This document shows, piece by piece, positions 43,559 through 55,599 of a DNA stretch of 64,000 bases (position 1 is its first letter; each line of letters starts with the position of its first letter). Made by a program: the position numbers and the translations under genes. Under the pieces are notes generated by a model. The model was not told the DNA's origin, ran no database searches, and was given only the letters and a program-made list of their open reading frames with translations. Source of the stretch: Lytechinus pictus (Eukaryota > Echinodermata > Echinoidea > Temnopleuroida > Toxopneustidae); contig NW_026974141.1 of assembly GCF_037042905.1 (NCBI RefSeq), positions 7,667,001-7,731,000 of the forward strand, given 5' to 3'.

Positions 43559-44035
43559 AGGCTTGCGTGCAGTGCATTGCTAATTGGTTTTGTGTGAACA
43601 CATAAGTGTTTAATGAGTCTAAGAGTATAATGAACATTGTCAAACCAATGTGACTGCTACAGTATATGTCTAATTAGTCTCGTATGAACACATCACTTAG
43701 ACCATAGGATACATGATCGTGTGTGACAAGATTGTTAGCTAGGAATAGCCTATTACAAGGCTTGCGTACATTGCTTTGCTAATCGGTTTCGTGTGAACAG
43801 CTCAGTGTCTAATGAGTCTTTGAGCCTATGAACATTGTCAAACCAATGTGACTGCTACAGTATACGTTTAATTAGTCTCATATGAACGCATCTACTGGAC
43901 GGCCTGTAGGATACATGTGTATTACAAGCTTGCTCTAGGATTTGATATTACGAGGCCTGCGTACATTGCATTGCTAATTGGTTTTGTGTGAACAGCTCAG
44001 CGTCTAATGAGTCTTTGAGCATAATGAGATACATG
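43559..44035. repeat. ~195-200-bp direct repeat, three copies
   Basis: Copies start near 43559, 43759 and 43953 and share GCTTGCGTACATTGC, GCTAATTGGTTTTGTGTG, TCTAATGAGTCT and (first two) CAAACCAATGTGACTGCTAC. The third copy is cut short after about 80 bp. Confidence 0.85.
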
Positions 44036-44369
44036 ATGGCATTTTGTGTATCCAGTGTCTGGTCATGCTCTCTATTTTGGGAATAATTTGATATTCCAGA
44101 AATGCAGTATTTCTTCACAATGTTAGGATTGAAGGAGATCTGATTATAATTCACCCCTTCGGAACTGTCTGCCTATATCTAAACATGGACCTGCTTAATG
44201 ATTTAAAGAGCAGCCCCACCTATTGATATTTGTGTTTCATTCTAAGATGGGAGGCTTCTTGTAATAATAATAATAGTTTTAATGATGATTATGATGCTGA
44301 GAGATGAATGAAAAGAAGAAAATTGGAAAGGAATGCACGGAAATGGAGAGTAATGTATAGGGGGCCTGC

Positions 44370-44742
44370 TATTGCCAATTTGTCCACTGCCAACTCGTCC
44401 ACTCACCACATGGTCTACTTTCATTTAGTCTAATGCCATTCCGTCCATCAACATTTCGTCCAACAACCATTTGGTCCAATCATCACTTCATCTAATCACC
44501 AGTTCGTCTATGACCATTTCATCTCGCAACCAGTCGGTCTAATATTCGTTTTATATTCATTCATTTTGCCCAAATAACACTTAGTCTAATTAGACCAAAT
44601 GGTATATGGACTATAAATGACTATTGGACCAACTGGTTATTAGACGAAATGGCAGTTAGACCGTGTGGATATTGGACTAATTGATGGTATACCAAATGAA
44701 AGAAGACGAGTTGGCAATTGGACGAATTGGCATTGGACCAGA
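44370..44742. repeat. Foldback element 'GACGAATTGG', copy 2
   Basis: Same mirrored word series as 36197-36592 (CCAACTCGTCCACTCACCA on the left, GACGAGTTGGCAATTGGACG on the right), somewhat shorter. Confidence 0.85.
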
Positions 44743-44860
44743 TGAACCCCCCCCCTCTATGAAAAAGGCCTATTAAAGAAGAAGAGTAGGATGAATCTAT
44801 AAAGATGTTTGATTTTTACGATTCACGATGGATTAACATTGTGGTCAATGAAATCGGTTA

Positions 44861-45300
44861 CACTTCGTAATTCCGAAGGTTCGTAATTCCGAAACATGCA
44901 AATTGCCTATACCTCGATGTTCGTTAATCCGAAAACGTAAAAGGGTTCGTTAATCCGAACATTTGTGGCGTTATTCCGAAGGTTCGATAATCCGAAAATG
45001 AAATAAGGTTCGATGTTCCGAAGGTTCGTTAATCCGAAAACGAATTAAGGTTCGTTGTTCCGAAGGTTCGTTTATCCGAAAACAAAATAAGGTTCGTTAG
45101 TCCGGAAACGAAATAAGGTTAGTTAATCATTTAGTTTTCAGACTAACGAATCTTCGGAATTACGAACCTCATTTCTTTTTCGGATTAACGAACCTTCGGA
45201 ATTACGAACCTCACTTCGTTTTCGGACTAACGAACCTTCGGAATTACGAACCTTCGGAAATACGAACCTTCGGAATATCCGAAGCTTCGTTATTACGAAT
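44861..45300. repeat. Foldback palindrome of TTCGTAATTCCGAA words
   Basis: The left half repeats GGTTCGTTAATCCGAAAACG and variants; the right half is their complement (CGTTTTCGGACTAACGAACC, CTTCGGAATTACGAACC). Each word is also nearly self-complementary, so the element has palindromes at two scales. Confidence 0.9.
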
Positions 45301-46027
45301 GTATGCGATGAAATCAATTGTAAAAAAAAAGAATGTTCTTAGATGATTGCCAAGCTTTGTGTAACAGGCCTCTGATGTATAAAAGCAGGTTATCATTTAT
45401 CTATTCTTTGTTTGTAATGTTCTTTCCAATTGTCATGACTGCGTAAATATCGAATAGGATTCTTTTTATTTATTAGATAAAACATACAAATATAAAAAAG
45501 TAAAAACAAAATTATTTATTCTTCTTTAAAATAAAACTATATCAACATTTACAAACAAATAGATGATTGTATTCAGTTTTCCAAGTCAATGTAGATGTAC
45601 GTAGACATAGAAGTTGAACAATTCATTTTGGATTTTGAATGCAATACATTGTCAGTTGAATCAAATAATCATTTAGAGCACATACTGTGCACACAAAAGG
45701 CTAGTTGATTGGGAAATTTCGAGCTCAATATCCAGTAAAAAAATGGCTTGATAATCGGGTTAATCTGATGATAAATTTTGAGAAATAGAATGAGAGGCAG
45801 GGAAGAGGAATGGATTTTGAGAGGATGATTGTCTGATCACAAGGGAAGTATTTTAGAAGAGAAAGTTGATGAGGTAGATAGGAGCCTTGATAGATACATG
45901 TGGATGGATGAATAATTAGGTTAATATGGCAAAAGGCTGATCTGCAGTCATAGCACATTATTGAAGGAGAGATTTATTAGGAGAACAAATAAAGAGAGAC
46001 ATACAGACAGGTGGACAGAAAAACTCA

Positions 46028-46312
46028 GTGGCGGATGGGGGGGGGGCACAGCTGGCCCCTGCCCCGCCCCCCTTTGAGAGCCATAATCAAAATTTGTAAT
46101 GTACATGTAAATGTTTTTTTTTTACTCAAGTGTGCCCCCCCCCCTTTTGAAAAGGAGGACTTTTTATTGCTTGCTTGTCAATTTTTTTTCCGCAGATGAA
46201 ATGACCTTCAATTTCAAGTGAAAACCTTTCTTCTTTTTTTTTTGCTTGTCAAATTTTAATCGGGAAAATTCGTCCCCCCCCCCTCTTTTGGAAAATCCTA
46301 GATCCGCCCCTG
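46028..46312. repeat. 'GGCGGAT / ATCCGCCCCTG' GC-tract element
   Basis: Starts GTGGCGGATGGGGGG and ends AAATCCTAGATCCGCCCCTG; the inside shares AATCAAAATTTGTAATGTA and repeated GCTTGTCAA with 40577-40791. Confidence 0.75.
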
Positions 46313-47325
46313 CAACTACATACATGTATGTTGACAGGCAAACAGATAAATTAGAAATATCTTGTGCTAGGGCATATACATGTATATGCAGATGTGCTCA
46401 AATCAAATGTTAGTGAACACCACCTCAAAATGCACTCCTTCATACTGAGTGTTGACAACAACACTACAAAGATCGGCAAGCCCAGAGAACCAATGATTAT
46501 TGCATCGTATTTTATCACCTGACGTGGGGGCGGATCCAGGATTTTCCAGAGGGGGGGAGGACATTTTTCCGATGAATATTAATTAAGATTATAATTCAAT
46601 TTGGAAAGATTTCTGAAAAATTAAATTGCTTAAAAGCATGATAAATCCCTTGTCTCTTCAAGAATTGGTGATGATCAATATTTTCAGTTGATTATAAATA
46701 TAATACAGATTTACTTTTTGATTGGATTCAGTCTCAAATGCATCCACGCTTTATAAAGGGCTTTTTGATATGCCAATCTTGTTGGATTGAATTATAATCT
46801 TAAACTCTTTCTAGAGTACTTTTTGACAGCTTCAATGTAAATTATTTTATCAACTGAACTCGGTAAATCACTCTTCTCATATCCCTCCCTCTTTTTTGAT
46901 ACTACATGTACTGGTAGGTGATATTTGTTTATAATTGATTAATTCGTACACTTCGGGCCTTCTCAACAATGATGCATGTTGCATGTTGCGTTACACACGC
47001 ACAATAGAAAAACACCATTGACCACATGGATGGGTGGACTCCATAATTTCTAGTGTCTGCAGACTTAATTATACCCACCCAAAATGATCAAATATGCCTG
47101 CATTAATTGTATAGCATTTGTAGATCAAGGCTACACTATTGACTCTGCAATTTGATTAGCTGCACGGCTGGATTCTCCTGTGTTTCTGAACGAACAGAGG
47201 TGAATTTGAAATCGGGCGGCTGTGATGATGTAGAGGTACCGTTACTACATATAAGTTCCTTTTAGAAGGGCCGCAAAATAAACGCATACTCAACTGAGGG
47301 TAATTTTCATTTAGCTCCAATAATA

Positions 47326-47391
47326 ATGATAATGAGAGTAATAATATTAATAATATTAATAATAATGATAACAAAAATAATAATAATAATT

Positions 47392-47422
<31 letters not shown>

Positions 47423-47433
47423 TAATAATAATA
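47326..47433. repeat. (AAT)n-rich microsatellite
   Basis: Imperfect AAT/GAT triplets for about 110 bp. Confidence 0.85.
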
Positions 47434-47679
47434 GCAAACAGTTTTTGAAATAGTTTTTCACATTATGATATCTTCTCATTTCATTCATAAAGGCCTTGTC
47501 TATTATTACTCTGGAAATGCCCATATATCCCCATATCCCATTGGGTTGTATACAAAACAACACATTTTGAGATTGACCAAAAAAGCACAACAATGGCTCT
47601 TTTACAGAAAAAAATATATTCCTGCTTTTGGGTTTCACTCCTTAAATGGCAACAATTGTTGTTATAGTTAATCTTGATT

Positions 47680-48595
47680 TAAGCAGCAGCTGTAAACCTC
47701 TTGTTCTTTCTATGTGGTTTTTTTTTAACTATCAATAGGCAGCAACTATATATAACCTCTGTTATTTTCTACCACTCTTTTTTCTAAACAATTTACAGGA
47801 AAAAAAATATCTTCTTATTTCTAGTAGGTATTTTTACTAACAATACAGAGCAAAAAGTAACCTCTGTTATAATTTTTAGTGGTTATTTTCTGCTAACAAT
47901 ACACAGCAAATTATAATCTCTTGTTATTTCTAGTGGTTATTTTTTACTCACAACATATGGTGACATATAGGTTATTTTAGATAACAATAGCCACTGATTT
48001 GTTATTGATAGTGGTTAGGTTTTGCTAACAATACACAACGAAATATAACCTATTATTTGTAGTGGTTAAGTTTTGCTAACAATAGGTAGCAAAATATAGC
48101 CTCTTGTTATTTCTAGTGGTTATTTTTTGCTAACAATACGCAGGAACTATAACCTCTTGTCATTTCTAGTGGTAATATTTTTTACTAACAACAAATGGTG
48201 ACTTAGAGGTTATTGAGACTAGCGATAGGCAGCAACTATAACCTGTTTTGTTATTTAATTATAGTGGTTATGTTTTGCTAACAATATACAACAAAATATA
48301 ATGTCTTGTTATTTTTAGTGGTTAAGTTTTGCTAACAATACAAAGCGAAATATAGCCTCATGTTATTTCTAGTGGTTATTTTTTGCTAACAATACGCAGG
48401 AACTATAACCTCTTGTTATTTCTAGTGGTAATATTTTTTACTAACAACAAATGGTGACTTAGAGGTTATTGAGACTAGCGATAGGCAGCAACTATAACCT
48501 GTTTTGTTATTTCTAGTGCTTATGTTCTCTAACAATGCGCAGCAAAATAGAACCTCTTGTTATTTCTAGTGGTTATTTTTTGCTAACAATAGGAT
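47680..48595 (+). repeat. ~64-bp minisatellite with ~258-bp higher-order unit
   Basis: Monomers contain AACCTCTTGTTATTTCTAGT, GGTTATTTTTTGCTAACAAT and a short CAGCAA-type joint. A four-monomer block with the odd words ACAAATGGTGACTTAGAGG and GAGACTAGCGATAGGCAGC occurs at 48129-48256 and again at about 48387-48512. Confidence 0.85.
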
Positions 48596-48599
48596 AGAG

Positions 48600-48960
48600 A
48601 GCTCATATGCATTAGAGTCATCCACATTAAAGGTTAAGGGGGGCCGAGGATGCGATTACATCAATAAATTACACCTTGCCGAAGCTCAATTTCCATGGAT
48701 TTTCGTGACTCCTTATCCTCCCCGTTTGATCGCGTAACCCGATCATCTCGTCGTAATAACACGGGCATTATGGGCCAGACAATATCCCGCTTTTCTCTTC
48801 TTTGCCGGGCACAGACACGTCTAGTAGATTGAATTTCAAATAATATCAATCCTCCGGGATCTAATTGGATGAGAAAGTGCTACATAAATGGATGGAGACC
48901 CCCCTCGTTTAATGAAAAAATTCTCAGCCCTGACGAGCGGCTCCTTCTCCGTGTGTGCAT
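48600..48960. other. Low-repeat, GC-richer island in KCNQ intron
   Basis: About 360 bp without obvious repeats, containing CTAATTGG and other homeodomain-like words. A 62-codon minus ORF exists but shows no recognisable domain. It could be a cis-regulatory block; nothing proves it. Confidence 0.3.
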
Positions 48961-49425
48961 AAAAATGATATGATAATGACTGTTTTCATGGCTATTTCTT
49001 AACAAGTCACAATGACGTCAGTTTTTTTTTTGTCATTTTATTAGTATAATGTATCTTTCATATTTAAGTCTGTTGATTTTCCTTACTCATGCATGTGAAT
49101 AGTTGCCAATTTTGCTCTAAAAGTGAATTCATCATGCAAGGAACTTGTTCTTTTAAACATTCAGAGTATTTGATTTGATGTACTTTTCCTCATTTATTAG
49201 AAGTAGGCAACACTGCCATTCGATGATGCTCTCATAACATTTTCAATAGGATCTAGAAACATTCTTATCCCGTTTTTTTAATGTTTTATTTTCATTAACT
49301 TCTTGCTTTGACCTTATTATATGTATCTGCATCAACTTGAAGTGGAGATTTTGTTTATGTTTGAATGTTTGATGGGTGAAATAAGGGAGAGATGAAGACC
49401 CATTAATATTTTTAGCTTATAAGTA

Positions 49426-49704
49426 GTAATAATAATAATAATATCAGGATTTATATAGCGCTTTTTGCCTGAGGATACAAAGCGCTTGCTATCATTCCCT
49501 GGCTTTAGCTCGAGCTAACATCACCGGCATTCAGTGCATGCAAGGAATTAATCCTACTGGGTACCCATTCACCTCACATGGGTCGACTGCAGCACAGTGT
49601 GGATAGATATCTTGCTGAAGGAAAACACGCCATGGCAACGATTTGAACCCATGACCCTCTGTTTGAAAGACGAGAGTCAGAACCACTAGACCGCGACGTG
49701 CCGA
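49426..49704 (-). mobile_element. tRNA-derived SINE, near full length
   Basis: On the minus strand it starts with a tRNA-like head: A box GGTCTAGTGGTTCTGAC, CTTTCAA in the anticodon-loop position (TTC, Glu-like) and B box GGGTTCAAATC. A body with GTGAATGGGTACCCAGTAGG and AGCGCTTTGTATCC follows, and the tail is (ATT)n. This is the Pol III head/body/microsatellite-tail plan of SINEs. Confidence 0.8.
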
Positions 49705-49831
49705 CGTCATAGTGTCTAAAAGTACTGTCTAGGACTTGGTTTTAGTTGCAAATATTGCTGTAATGGAGCAAATCTAGTTTTGTCTATTGCCACAAGGTTT
49801 GTTTCTTGAAGGTTAGTGTTTGATCTACTCT

Positions 49832-49972
49832 GGGAGAGTGTTTCGTGAAGCATTTTGCCAGTGACTTCACCGACTAATTTGTTCTGAGCCAATCAGATGC
49901 AAGGATTTCAGTAGCTTATAACAGTTATCAGTGAAAGTCACATACATTTTGCTCCATGAAATGCTCCCTGGG
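49832..49972. repeat. Foldback MITE with GGGAG-AGTGTTTCGTGAAGC ends
   Basis: Left GTTTCGTGAAGCATTTTGCC and right CATTTTGCTCCATGAAATGC pair imperfectly, around AGCCAATCAGATGCAAGGAT. A related core (AGCCAATCACAGACAAGGAT) lies near 41276-41296. Confidence 0.6.
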
Positions 49973-50077
49973 GTTGTACTTTGGGAAAAGATCGTTGACC
50001 ATGCATCCAGCCGATATATCTCGATTGCAATTGTTTCAGAAAGATATTTTCAAGGTCCAATGTACAGTACTCCTGTG

Positions 50078-50226
50078 CCTGTTTCATGAAGCTTGATATC
50101 AATGGCAAATGACAGGCTCCTGTGATAAGCCACTGAAATCCTGCAATGTGATTGGATGAGAGCTATTTGCAATAGATTTCAAGCATTTGTAGATATTGAA
50201 TGATGTTTTGTGAAACAGGCCAGCAG
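50078..50226. repeat. MITE with CCTGTTTCATGAAGCTTGAT ends
   Basis: Left CCTGTTTCATGAAGCTTGAT and right GATGTTTTGTGAAACAGGCC are inverted, with a CCTGCAATGTGATTGGATG core. Confidence 0.7.
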
Positions 50227-50415
50227 AAACAATCAGTTCACATTTATATCTGTCTACTCCGCCTTGTCTTCCCCAAGGGTCTAGATTGAATTCAACGTAT
50301 TTGGGAAGGTGTGAGTTCAATTTGTTTTAATGTGAGGTTGACCTTCAACTAGATTGAGTCCCAGTATGGATGATGATATCTTATTGGGAAGGACATTTCC
50401 CCCTGAGTGTCTTCT

Positions 50416-51552
50416 CAGTGTGTTCACAGTGTTCATGGCGTGTTCTTTGTGTGTTTACAGTGTGTTCATGGTGTGTTCACAGTGTGTTCATGGTGTGTTC
50501 ACAGTGTGTTCACAGTGTGTTTACAGTGTGTTTACAGTGTGTTCACAGTGTGTTTACAATGTGTTCACAGTGTGTTTACAGTGTGTTCACAGTGTTTACA
50601 GTGTGTTTACAGAGTGTTTACAGTGTGTTCATAGTGTGTTCACAGTGTGTTTACAGTGTGCTCATTGTGTGTTCACAGTGTGTTCATTGTGTTTTTCCCC
50701 TGTGTGTTCATAGTGTGTTCACAGTGTTTTTCCCTGTTTTCATAGTGCGTTTATAGTGTGTTTACAGTGTGATCATAGTGTGTTCACAGTGTGCTCATTG
50801 TGTGTTCACAGTGTTTTTCCCTGTGTGTTCATAGTGTGTTCACAATGTGTTTACAGTGTGTTAAAAGTGTGTTCACAGTGTGTTTATAGTGTGTTCTTGT
50901 ATTCATGCTGTGTTCACAGTGTGTTTACAGTGTGTTTACAGTTTGTTCATAGTGTGTTTACAGTGTGTTCACAGTGTGTTTACAGTGTGTTTACAGAGTG
51001 TTTACAGTGTGTTCACAGTGTGTTTACAGTGTGCTCATTGTGTGTTCACAGTGTGTTTACAGTGTGTTCACAGTGTGTTTACAGCGTGTTTACAGTGTGT
51101 TCACAGTGTTTTTCCCTGTGTGTTCATAGTGTGTTCACAATGTGTTTACAGAGTGTTTACAGTATGTTCACAGAGTGTTCACAGTGTGTTTACAGTGTGT
51201 TAAAGGTGTGTTCACAGTGTTTTACAGTGTGGTCACAATGTTTTTCCCTGTGTTTCCATAGCGTGTTCATAGTGCTTTCATAGTGTGTTCACACTGTGTT
51301 CATAGTGTGTTCACAGTGTGTTTAATGTGTGTTAGTGGTGTGTTCATATTGTGTTCATAGTGTATTCATAGTGTGTTTACAGTGTATTTGTGATGTGTGT
51401 TCATTGTATGTTCACAGTGTGTCCACAGTGTGCTCACATTATGTTCATGGTGTGTTCCTGGAATGTTCACAGTGTGTTCATAGTTTCTTCACAGTTTGTT
51501 CATTGTGTGTTCATAGTATGTTGAAAGTGTATTCATAGTGTGTTCATGGTGT
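50416..51552 (+). repeat. 11-bp minisatellite (ACAGTGTGTTC/T)n
   Basis: About 1.1 kb of 11-bp units ACAGTGTGTTC, ACAGTGTGTTT and ATAGTGTGTTC, with spacers GTTTTTCCCTGTG recurring. Because 11 is not a multiple of 3, all three plus frames read the same 11-residue cycle (SVFTVCLQCV type) and stay open for 75-175 codons. Not considered a gene. Confidence 0.95.
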
Positions 51553-52069
51553 AAATTCAAAGAGTGTGAAAAAAAGTATACAAATTATTTTCCTCTTTGT
51601 TCCCCATTGAAAAATGAAAACACTCTTTGGGGGTTGTTGTGGGACACTGTGTAAACAACAAAAGGTTAGGAACTTTAAAAGAGAGAGAGAGAGAGAAAGA
51701 AAGAGAAAGTAAGGTAAAAATGGGTGAAGGAACTACATGAATTCACTTTATTACTGAAGTAGAACATAGATGGTTTCTCTGTGTGTTATTTCAATTATTT
51801 TTGACATAGTCAGTTCTATCATGCTTAGTCTGAGTTTATCTTTTTATTTTGTTATAAATGGCAGGATTTGTAATATGTTTGACATGTTACTTTCTTTGTA
51901 TTTTTAGCTAGGATCGAAAGCTTAGGCCCCTTTTTGACTTTCTTCTTTGTATTTTGTGAACAAAAAGTTTTTTTTTTAAATACAAAAAGGAGGGAGCTTG
52001 CAAATGAATGTTATATAGACATCAACTCAGTTTAATGTACCTTTATATCAGGAAGAGGGGGGGGGGCAG

Positions 52070-52430
52070 GATGGAAGAATTAATCATGATGTAATAGTGA
52101 CTTCACATTCATGGCTCGTTTTTCAGGTTTCCTCGCTTTACTAAGCACAAGTGTTACCGAGGAAACACGAGTCAAGTAGGAGGCGCTGTAAAGTGAATCG
52201 TATGTGACTGGAATATCATTATTTTAAATATGCAGCTCGTTTGCCTGAGGCGTTCTGGGGCCATGCTGGGGGTTAGGAAGCCCGAGAGATATCTTGTCTC
52301 GTCAGTAATGACTTAGTTATTACCCCACGCACTCTGCCTGCTGTCATAAGTCTGTGAAGGGCTCTTTCGGGTTACCGTTTCCACTTTATACTTTTGTTTA
52401 TTTTGTAATCTTGGCCTGGTTTTATAGTTT
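52070..52430. other. Low-repeat island in KCNQ intron
   Basis: Unique-looking sequence with an inverted pair TTTCCTCG...CGAGGAAA (52128-52168) and a higher GC level than its flanks. No coding exon recognised. Confidence 0.3.
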
Positions 52431-53242
52431 CCATTCTTTAAATCAAAGCCTGGATGGGGTTTCTTGAAGTTACTCATAAGTTGCTTACGATTTGTGACCT
52501 GCCTATTCCCCCAAAACTGAAGATAAGTTGCCCAAAATTAACTTTGATAGAGAGCCAGAAAAGGCTTAAGCTTTACAATATATAAATCTTATCAAAAATG
52601 AACGACAATGACCTATACAAATATTTGATTGAATGAAGACTAACTTAATAAGCCAGTTTGTAGTTCCACTATGCGCATGATCAGGAGATTCTGTGCACGA
52701 TCAGAGGAAGGTCATTTGTACTACAGTGACATGGTGGTTTAAAATTTAATGTGATAAGCACCAACTTTGATGTCTTGATTATTCATGTATTCTTTTTAAT
52801 TGTGTCTTTCATTTTATTCCACAAAAAACAACAATGCGTCCACAAACGACTGGTATTTCACAGTTTGCCAGTACATTGTACAGCATGCTATAAGACGCAT
52901 TCAAAGTAGATTTGCAACAAAATAGTGTTCATTGGTGTGCTATTCTAGTCACCTGGTCTATTCAATTTCTTCATCATGTTATGTAAGGCATGCTTAGTAA
53001 TATCTTGCTTTGAAATCTGCCTATCACAATGAAAGAACTACAGTTCATTTGACCAAAATTGTCCATGAAGTAACTACGAACTGGTCTATTGAAGGCGTAA
53101 AAATTTAGGTGAAAATGAGGTTTGAGGTTCAAGGCTCATGCACTCAATTATAAGAGGTGCCACTGTGCAATTACGGTGAAACCTCCAGAACAATGTTGTC
53201 CAGGAACTCCTGTGTCTTATCTTTTGTTCGATTTTTACCTCA

Positions 53243-53422
53243 TAATAATAATATGTCCATTTATATTGTATATAGCGCAGTTACTATGTGCATATACTCA
53301 ACTGCGCTTTGATACTTGGTATCATATTATTACCCCGCCTGTAGCTGAGCCGCCATATCAATAGGCGTTAAAGCGTTCAAGGAATAAATCCTACCGGGTT
53401 CCCATTCACCTCACCTGGGTCA
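53243..53422 (-). mobile_element. 5'-truncated SINE of the 49426-49704 family
   Basis: On the minus strand it shares CAGGTGAGGTGAATGGGAAC, AGGATTTATTCCTTG, an AGCGC block and a TATTATTAT tail with the longer copy, but the tRNA head is missing. Confidence 0.65.
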
Positions 53423-53685
53423 CCTGACGTAGATCATCAAGCATTGACAGAACTACATGTAGATAAGAAGAGGCATTACTCTTCCAGATAAGCAAATTTT
53501 AAAATTTTTACTTTTTGAAGATCAGATTACTCGTGAACCAGAGAACCTTCCCTTTTTTTTGTAAAAGTGTGCCCCGTGGAAATTTGGTCTTGCCCCTAAA
53601 CATTGAAATTACAGCCTATGATGAGGATCAGATGAAACTTTTTTTTTAATTTAAATATTCTGCATAGTCCTCATGTGAAAACTCT

Positions 53686-53853
53686 AACTATTCTAAAGGA
53701 AAGATGAAAACATATAATTATTACACACAAATATATGCAAAAATTGAATATAAAAATGGGATATAGTGCAACTATTCTAAAGGAAAGATGAATACATATA
53801 ATTATTACACACAAATATATGCAAAAATTGAATATAAAAATGGGGTATAGTGC
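53686..53853 (+). repeat. 84-bp tandem duplication
   Basis: 53686-53769 and 53770-53853 differ at only a few bases (for example GAAAACATA vs GAATACATA). The near identity suggests a recent event. Confidence 0.9.
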
Positions 53854-53897
53854 TGCTGCTTATCTATTTAATTTGGAACATTCACAAAAATTGTAAA

Positions 53898-54048
53898 ATA
53901 ATAACAACAACAACAACAATAATGATAACAATAATAATAATGATAATAATAATAATGATAATAATAATAATAATAATGATAATAACAATATTAATTATGA
54001 TAATAATAATGATAATCATAATAATAATAATAATAATAATAACAAAAA
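53898..54048. repeat. (AAT)n/(AAC)n microsatellite
   Basis: About 150 bp of AAT, GAT and AAC triplets; Ile-rich ORFs on both strands are artefacts. Confidence 0.9.
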
Positions 54049-54721
54049 ATATTATTCTATTATCATTATTAGTACAATTATTGTTATCATAGAACATAAA
54101 ACATAATGTTATTTCTGGGCTCCGTTTCATTAAGACTGGTCCGGAGGTGATGGCATAAACCCACATTGATACTTTGAATTCTCTCAGATGAAACCTCCTG
54201 ATGCACTCCGCAAGCGCACGGTTAACAAATCACCTTGATTCAGTAGATATAGAGTTTGCACCACTCCATCTCTGTCACTGGTTTTCTTTCCAATATATGC
54301 CTTTCACTTCGAGATTCTTTGACTCATCCCCTTATGAATGGTTAACTAATCGTTGCTGTGTTATTGTGACGGAGATCGATCGTATTCTACATTTGGGTTG
54401 TCACATCCATAAATCATCGCCAAGGTAATTAGAAGTTTGATGTAATTAGGCGGTTAGAAATGAGTTTAATTTCATTAGAGCGTCCCAGTTTTATTCCTGC
54501 TTTTTCTCATGTTTTGTGTTCAGTGACCCCAGCCTGCTAAAGTGGCTCGGCGTAATGCTCGTTATGAGGTATTTAACATGTAAACAAATTTTGAAAAGGC
54601 CATTAGTTAGTGTCTTCAAACATATTTTGGACATAAGCGAGTGCATGCTTAAGTCTCCGACAATATTTTATGCTAATAATCATTTGATTTAAAAAAAAAA
54701 AACTTTTATATTTACAAGAAC

Positions 54722-54932
54722 AGGGGTGTTTCAAGTTTAAAATGAGTTCAAACTTGAACGCAAATGCGTAAATGTTATTTTACATGTATTCTTTAGAGTA
54801 GCATACATGAGCATCTTGTGAGTATGATTCGACCAATTCAGCGATGTGTTACATGTATATTGATCGCACCTGGCAAATTAAAAGTGATTTAAGTCAGACT
54901 TAGATCCTTGTGGAACACCCCAAGTTCCATAA
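54722..54932. repeat. MITE with GGGGTGTTTC / GGAACACCCC ends, copy 1
   Basis: GGGGTGTTTCAAGTTTAAAA at the left and AGATCCTTGTGGAACACCCC at the right. A related right end, AATCTTTGTGAAACACCCCC, is at 58530-58553. Confidence 0.6.
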
Positions 54933-55599
54933 TCTAAGCAATCATGTTGTAATGTGATCATGTAGGAGAATTCGGTTCTCTGACATTTGCTCTGATGACA
55001 ATTATCATTTAGATTTTAAAATGTGCACCCAAAATAAATTTCATAAAACCTAACTTCAACCCAAACCTAACCTTAATCCTTCTGCAAGTTCATGCATTTA
55101 TAAACTATGCACCTTGTCATGACCTTATTAACCATTGTTATATTTCTTCCAAGAAAAAAAAGGAAATTTGTCGCTGAAGCAATCAATTTTCATGTCACAG
55201 AAACGATTCAAATACCACTAGAATTCAATATTTTTTTTAGGACATTCAATATTTTGCCTTCCCAATGTGCAGCCTTTTGTGTTTAAATAAACAAATTTCA
55301 GAACTGTGATTTTGGGTTGAATTGTTTTCTTATAAAATACACAAAAGGCTGGAAAGGATGGAAAAGGGCTAAAGAGTGACTGTATTTTTTTACCCTTAAA
55401 AAGTGAAAAAGTGTTGTTACTCCTCGGTTCTTTAAGAGGTGATTTACCCCTTTCCACTCTCAGTGTACAACCGATGGTAGAAGTCTTGTCCGCACTGAAA
55501 GAGAATACACCTGGCAGCTAACAAACCAATTTGGCGCTACCTTTACTGCCCATGAAACCGAAAACCAAGGCAGGTGAAAAAAGGGTCCTTGGATTTATA

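Noticed and set aside
48661-48849. 62-codon Arg-rich minus ORF as a gene
   Set aside because: No domain, no splice partner found; noted only as part of a low-repeat island.
50354-51538. Cys/Val-rich ORFs up to 175 codons
   Set aside because: Pure product of the 11-bp minisatellite; the same peptide appears in all three frames.
54201-54428. 75-codon plus ORF in the KCNQ intron
   Set aside because: No similarity to the KCNQ S1-S6 region and no flanking splice sites of quality.
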